Source: DATGLW01 sp035293965
Lineage (GTDB): Bacteria > Actinomycetota > Acidimicrobiia > Acidimicrobiales > RAAP-2
DNA length: 16,976 nucleotides
Assembly: GCA_035293965.1 (NCBI GenBank)
Contig: DATGLW010000064.1
Coordinates: 1 to 16,976 of the forward strand
Direction: 5' to 3'
Shown here piece after piece: positions 14,327 through 16,976 of this stretch. Every line of letters starts with the position of its first letter. Position 1 is the first letter of the stretch. The notes beneath the pieces were generated by a model, which saw only the letters and a list, made by a program, of their open reading frames with translations, ran no database searches and had not been told where the DNA came from. A program made the position numbers and the translations under genes.

Positions 14327-14679
14327 CGCTTCTCCTCATCCGGCCGGCCTGCCGGTCGTGCCCCCAGACTCGCAGCCCTGGCGAGGTGGTCCCGCGCCGC
14401 GAGGCGGCCGCACGCCCCTCCGGGCCACCGGGCCGGGAGGGGATGCTCCAGGTGGCCTCGGCCGCGGTGCCGATCCGTCCGGCGGCCCCAAGGACAGTAA
14501 CACCCGTTCGCCAGCCGTCCGCGGGCGAGCCGGGCCGCCCCGCTACCGTCCTGCAATCGCCAGGCAACCGCACGTGCCCCTTGCGCATATACGACGTATG
14601 CAAGCGGGCACACGGCCCAGGGGGCGAGGCGGCGAGGCCCATCGGCCGGGCCCGGGACGAGTAGGCACGGAGGGGAGCC
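14327..14679. other. Divergent spacer between rimO and the PilZ gene
   Basis: No gene is supported in these 353 bases. They hold a near-match to the LexA box (14497-14510) and, in an otherwise GC-rich stretch, the AT-richer TTGCGCATAT region with the palindrome ATACG-A-CGTAT (14589-14599), flanked by TTGC (14581-14584) and GCAA (14600-14603). Either could control one of the flanking genes. GGAGG (14669-14673) is the PilZ gene's ribosome site. Confidence 0.5.
14497..14510. promoter_or_regulatory. Imperfect LexA-box-like sequence upstream of rimO
   Basis: Read leftward, CGAACGGGTGTTAC agrees with CGAACRNRYGTTCG at 12 of 14 positions; one half-site is perfect and the last two bases of the other are changed. 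A TACTGT (-10-like, leftward) overlaps it. It lies 171 bases before the rimO start. A real operator is possible but weak. Confidence 0.25.
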
Positions 14680-15030
14680 ATGGAACGCAGGAGGCGGGTG
14701 CCTCGTCAACGCGTCGGCTGGTGGGGAGCGTGCACCTTCGACGACGATCCCTCCTCCGGATGGGCCGAGTGCCAGGTCATCGACCTGTCGCTCCTCGGCG
14801 CCGGCGTGGAGGTGATCGATGCCAGGCCGAAGGACCCGATCGGCCGGCCGCTGACGGTGGCGGTGCACCCGCCGACGAGCGCGTCGGTCAGCCTCCGGCT
14901 CTCGGGCACGATCACCAACGCGACCCGAGGGGCGCGGGGTGGCGTACGGCTCGGCATGGCCTTCTCCAACCTGTCACCGATGGAGCGGTCCATCCTCGAC
15001 GCATTGGAGCTGATGCAGGTCGCCTGGTGA
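14680..15030 (+). CDS. PilZ domain protein, predicted cyclic-di-GMP receptor
   Basis: A single-domain 116-residue protein. PilZ domains bind cyclic-di-GMP through an N-terminal RxxxR and a DxSxxG motif. Here Arg5-x3-Arg9 lies in a basic stretch (RRRRVPRQR) and Asp35-Leu-Ser37-Leu-Leu-Gly40 is in VIDLSLLGAGVEV. The beta-barrel strands continue through VSLRLSGTITNATRG and RLGMAFSNLSPMERSILDAL. The ATG has GGAGG 6 bases upstream. No output domain is fused, and no GGDEF or EAL gene is nearby, so the partner it signals to is not evident. It is divergent from rimO, with a 353-base spacer. Confidence 0.85.
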   Translation: MERRRRVPRQRVGWWGACTFDDDPSSGWAECQVIDLSLLGAGVEVIDARPKDPIGRPLTVAVHPPTSASVSLRLSGTITNATRGARGGVRLGMAFSNLSPMERSILDALELMQVAW

Positions 15031-15062
15031 GCACCGCAGGCGCCACCGCGGCCGGTCCGGAG

Positions 15063-15402
15063 TCAGGCGGATCCTGGAGGCCCTGTGGCCGACAGCGGCT
15101 CGCCGCCCAGCAGCACGAGCACGCCGGGCGAGGAACGAGGCCCCGTGCAGCTCCAGCGAGGTGATCTGGCCCGTTGCCGCTCTGTCGTACGCGACGACGG
15201 CGTCGAGCACGCCGCCGGGCTCGATGGGGTACGTGTCGCCGCCCATCTCGGGCAGTGCGAGCTGCGCGGGAGGCGAGATGCAGTACCGCACGGTCCCGAC
15301 GTAGGCATACTGCACGTTGGCATCGAACACCGACGGTGAGCTCGCGACGTCAACCAGCGTCAGGCGACCTCGCAGACCGGTGGAGGATGCGGCGCCGTGC
15401 CG
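15063..15402 (-). pseudogene. Frameshifted, 5'-truncated remnant of a beta-rich (possibly DUF4352-like) protein
   Basis: Leftward, one frame open from 15402 (just after an in-frame TGA at 15403-15405) reads RLTLVDVASSPSVF, YAYVGTVRYCI, IEPGGVLDAVVAYDRA and ITSLELHGAS, which looks like real protein. It then turns Arg/Ala-rich and runs on antisense to the PilZ gene. A second frame takes over sensibly with SSPGVLVLLGGEPLSATG and stops at 15063. Removing one T around 15134-15140 would join them. The strand pattern ending in a Pro-Gly turn and a hydrophobic close resembles small secreted immunoglobulin-like domains such as DUF4352, but this is a weak resemblance. No N-terminal signal or good start remains; the GTG at 15330 is the only candidate. 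I read it as a decayed gene. Confidence 0.5.
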
Positions 15403-15424
15403 TCACGGCGCGCGTTCTGCGCTC

Positions 15425-15461
15425 GCCCCGGCCCGGAGCACATGCGGCTTCGGGCCGGGGC
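15425..15461. terminator. Very stable 15-bp hairpin upstream of the TSUP promoter
   Basis: GCCCCGGCCCG (15425-15435) pairs perfectly with CGGGCCGGGGC (15451-15461). A G-U pair and AGC/GCT continue the stem, leaving loop ACATGCG. It ends 17 bases before the -35 at 15479, so it would insulate the transporter promoter from read-through. No U-tract follows. It is also 20 bases from the edge of the decayed gene. Confidence 0.65.
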
Positions 15462-15478
15462 GCACCAGAGGTCCTGAC

Positions 15479-15507
15479 TTGTCCGGGAAGGCCGGGCCCA
15501 GTATTGT
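15479..15507 (+). promoter_or_regulatory. Housekeeping-type promoter of the TSUP/DUF1634 operon
   Basis: TTGTCC (15479-15484), a 17-base spacer and TATTGT (15502-15507) form a good SigA-type promoter, with a predicted start about 20 bases before the GTG at 15534. TTGTCCGG occurs twice, at 15479-15486 and 15505-15512, overlapping the -35 and -10; the second copy runs into the palindrome GTCCGGAC (15506-15513). This is a possible operator. Confidence 0.65.
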
Positions 15508-15533
15508 CCGGACATTCCGCCGCGGGGGCCCTC

Positions 15534-16370
15534 GTGACCGTCCTCGACCTCGTCGTCGTGCTGTTCGCCATCTCCGTCGCTGCCGGCGTGCTCGGATCGC
15601 TCGTCGGGCTGGGCGGCGGTGTCGTCATCGTTCCCGTCCTCACCCTCCTGTTCCACGTCGACATCCGGCTCGCCATCGGGGCCTCCATCGTGTCAGTGAT
15701 CGCCACGTCGAGCGGAGCGGCCGCGGCGTACGTCCGGGAGCGCCTCACGAACCTGCGCGCCGGCATGTTCCTCGAGGTCGCGACGACGACAGGAGCACTC
15801 ACCGGTGCGTACCTCACGACCGTGCTACCGGCGCGCTACCTCTTCGTGCTCTTCGCGCTCGTGCTCGGCTACTCGGCGTTCGCCATGTTCCGTCGGCGCC
15901 ACGCCGCGGCATTGCTGGCGGTCTCCGGCGACCGCATCGCGAATTTCTTCGATCTCCACGGCTCGTACTACGACGACGCGCTCGGGCACGACGTCGGCTA
16001 CAAGGTGACCGGCACGAAGGCCGGCCTCTCGCTCATGTACGTCGCAGGCATGGTGAGCGCGCTGCTCGGGATCGGGTCCGGCGCGCTCAAGGTGCCGGCG
16101 ATGGACCTGGCCATGCACATGCCGATGAAGGTCTCGACTGCCACCAGCAACTTCATGATCGGCGTCACCGCAGCGGCCAGCGCGGGGGTGTACTTCGCCC
16201 GCGGCCAGATCGACCCGCTGCTCGCCGCTCCAGTGGCGATCGGGGTGCTCGCCGGAGCGCTCGGGGGCAGCCGGCTGCTTGCCCGGATCGCCGCCCGGAC
16301 GCTGCGCCTCGTCTTCGTGATCGTCCTCGTCGTGATCTCGGTCGAGATGCTCCAACGGGGACTCTCCTGA
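15534..16370 (+). CDS. TSUP family (TauE/SafE) membrane transporter
   Basis: A 278-residue transporter of the sulfite-exporter family, which moves sulfite, sulfoacetate, thiosulfate or other small anions; the substrate is not readable here. The two pseudo-symmetric halves each carry the family signature: GSLVGLGGGVVIVPVL (21-36) and SALLGIGSGALKVPAM (175-190). About eight hydrophobic segments are seen, with a soluble central loop (about 119-160, containing FFDLHGSYYDDAL). The GTG at 15534 is chosen because the first membrane segment starts at once and it lies about 20 bases beyond a good promoter; the frame is open to 15174 but that part is Arg-rich and antisense to the remnant. The ribosome site is weak (GGGGG). 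The stop is shared with the ATG of a nine-codon ORF leading to the DUF1634 gene. Confidence 0.88.
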   Translation: MTVLDLVVVLFAISVAAGVLGSLVGLGGGVVIVPVLTLLFHVDIRLAIGASIVSVIATSSGAAAAYVRERLTNLRAGMFLEVATTTGALTGAYLTTVLPARYLFVLFALVLGYSAFAMFRRRHAAALLAVSGDRIANFFDLHGSYYDDALGHDVGYKVTGTKAGLSLMYVAGMVSALLGIGSGALKVPAMDLAMHMPMKVSTATSNFMIGVTAAASAGVYFARGQIDPLLAAPVAIGVLAGALGGSRLLARIAARTLRLVFVIVLVVISVEMLQRGLS

Positions 16371-16408
16371 TGGGTGACGTCCAGCGGTGGCTCTGCTGAT
16401 GGGTGACG
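16362..16408 (+). repeat. 18-bp direct repeat carrying two TGATG junctions
   Basis: CTCTCCTGATGGGTGACG (16362-16379) recurs with one change at 16391-16408, a 29-base period. Each copy holds a stop-start TGATG overlap. Duplication of the transporter/DUF1634 junction would explain it. Confidence 0.8.
16370..16399 (+). other. Nine-codon ORF bridging the TSUP and DUF1634 genes
   Basis: ATG at 16370 overlaps the TSUP stop (TGATG) and encodes MGDVQRWLC. Its own TGA (16397-16399) overlaps the ATG of the DUF1634 gene, again as TGATG. Ribosomes finishing the transporter could restart twice to reach the next gene. Whether the peptide is made or matters is unknown. Confidence 0.5.
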
Positions 16409-16959
16409 GACGGCCGGGCTCGCCAATGGGGGACGACCGCCCCACGCACGGGGACGACCGCCCCACGCTCACGGGCGACCGGGCCGTCGACGTCCGCCGC
16501 GGGCTCGGGGACGACGGGGCTGCAGGCGCGGCCGGCGCGCCCGGTCCGGGCACACGTCACCCGGCAGACGAACGCGTCGTCCACCAGATGGAGCGGGCGA
16601 TCAGCCTCCTCCTGAGAGGCGGGGTGCTGGTGTCGACCGGGCTGATGCTCGCCGGCCTGATCCTCATCTTCGTCCACCACCCCGGGTACTCCCGGTTGTC
16701 CGGTGGCGTCTCCTACCGCGCGGTGACGTCGCCTTCGGTCCCCGCTCCCCACACCTTCTCCGAGCTGGGCAACGCCCTCGCCAGCGATCAGGGGCGCGGC
16801 CTGGTCGTGGTCGGGCTGGTGGTCCTGATCCTCACCCCCGTGCTCCGGGTGGTGGTCGGCATGCTCGGCTTCGCCCGCCTGCGCGACCTGCCGATGGCTC
16901 TCGTGACGCTGGGCGTTTTGTGCGTGCTCGTGGCGTCGTTCTTCGTCGGGAGCCGGTGA
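16399..16959 (+). CDS. DUF1634 integral membrane protein
   Basis: A 186-residue protein. Residues 1-62 are hydrophilic, Gly/Asp/Arg-rich and repetitive (GDDRPTH, GDDRPTL). The DUF1634 domain follows: MERAISLLLRGGVLVSTGLML (64-84) leads the first of three membrane helices (about 72-93, 134-155 and 164-183). LVVVGLVVLILTPVLRVVVG is the most characteristic stretch. DUF1634 genes are very often beside TSUP transporters and are thought to work with them; the mechanism is not established. The ATG at 16399 shares bases with the preceding stop; a GTG at 16387 in the same frame would add four residues. Met64 begins the conserved part, so the true start could be later than I give. Coupled to the transporter through the nine-codon ORF. 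Confidence 0.82.
   Translation: MGDGRPGSPMGDDRPTHGDDRPTLTGDRAVDVRRGLGDDGAAGAAGAPGPGTRHPADERVVHQMERAISLLLRGGVLVSTGLMLAGLILIFVHHPGYSRLSGGVSYRAVTSPSVPAPHTFSELGNALASDQGRGLVVVGLVVLILTPVLRVVVGMLGFARLRDLPMALVTLGVLCVLVASFFVGSR
16429..16470 (+). repeat. Two tandem 21-bp repeats in the DUF1634 gene
   Basis: Two adjacent 21-base units (16429-16449 and 16450-16470) differ at one base and encode GDDRPTH and GDDRPTL. A degenerate third unit (TGDRAVD) follows. They lie in the hydrophilic N-terminal tail, outside the conserved domain. Confidence 0.8.
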
Positions 16960-16966
16960 GGGGCCG

Positions 16967-16976
16967 GTGAGCACGA
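16967..16976 (+). CDS. Possible start of a further gene, cut by the window end
   Basis: GTGAGCACG at 16967, preceded by GAGGGG, could begin another gene of the TSUP operon seven bases after the DUF1634 stop. Only three codons are visible, so this is a guess from spacing. Confidence 0.2.

Overview
The window is very GC-rich, and every gene uses GC-rich codons with frequent GTG (once probably TTG) starts. Three things point to a high-GC actinobacterium: the block rimO-pgsA-cinA with recA a few kilobases away, a Gram-positive/actinobacterial-type LexA box at recA, and the TSUP/DUF1634 pair. I would guess an Acidimicrobiia-like lineage, but that rank is inference. I see no tRNA, rRNA, CRISPR array, transposase or phage gene.

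Layout, left to right. Positions 85-1428 (-) encode a phosphoribosyltransferase fused to an alpha/beta hydrolase. After a 456-base divergent spacer comes a Gfo/Idh/MocA oxidoreductase (1885-2970, +). It converges on a four-helix membrane protein (3039-3659, -) that lies downstream of a hexapeptide acyltransferase (3742-4419, -). Divergent from the acyltransferase is a Tat-exported, probably lipid-anchored protein with an N,N-dimethylformamidase-like domain (4557-6212, +), followed by a DUF3048 lipoprotein (6314-7438, +). A strong hairpin separates this from convergent recA (7483-8526, -).

The recA side holds the best biology. Upstream of recA is thpR (8583-9203, -), a 2H phosphoesterase whose 3' end contains a perfect LexA/SOS box (8634-8647). 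Divergent from thpR is a macrodomain protein (9373-9879, +), which converges on a DUF429-like RNase-H-fold protein (9941-10888, -). Upstream of that is cinA (10963-12240, -), coupled by 4-base overlaps to pgsA (12237-12803, -) and rimO (12800-14326, -). CinA, the macrodomain and the 2H enzyme belong to families that act on pyridine nucleotides, ADP-ribose derivatives or cyclic phosphates. A nucleotide-salvage set at the DNA-repair locus is a plausible but untested reading. rimO carries an in-frame minisatellite of four 27-bp units.

The right end has a single-domain PilZ protein (14680-15030, +), a decayed, frameshifted gene remnant (15063-15402, -), a 15-bp-stem hairpin and a well-formed promoter. 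That promoter drives a TSUP anion transporter (15534-16370, +) and a DUF1634 membrane protein (16399-16959, +). The last two are joined by a nine-codon ORF that overlaps the stop of one and the start of the other.
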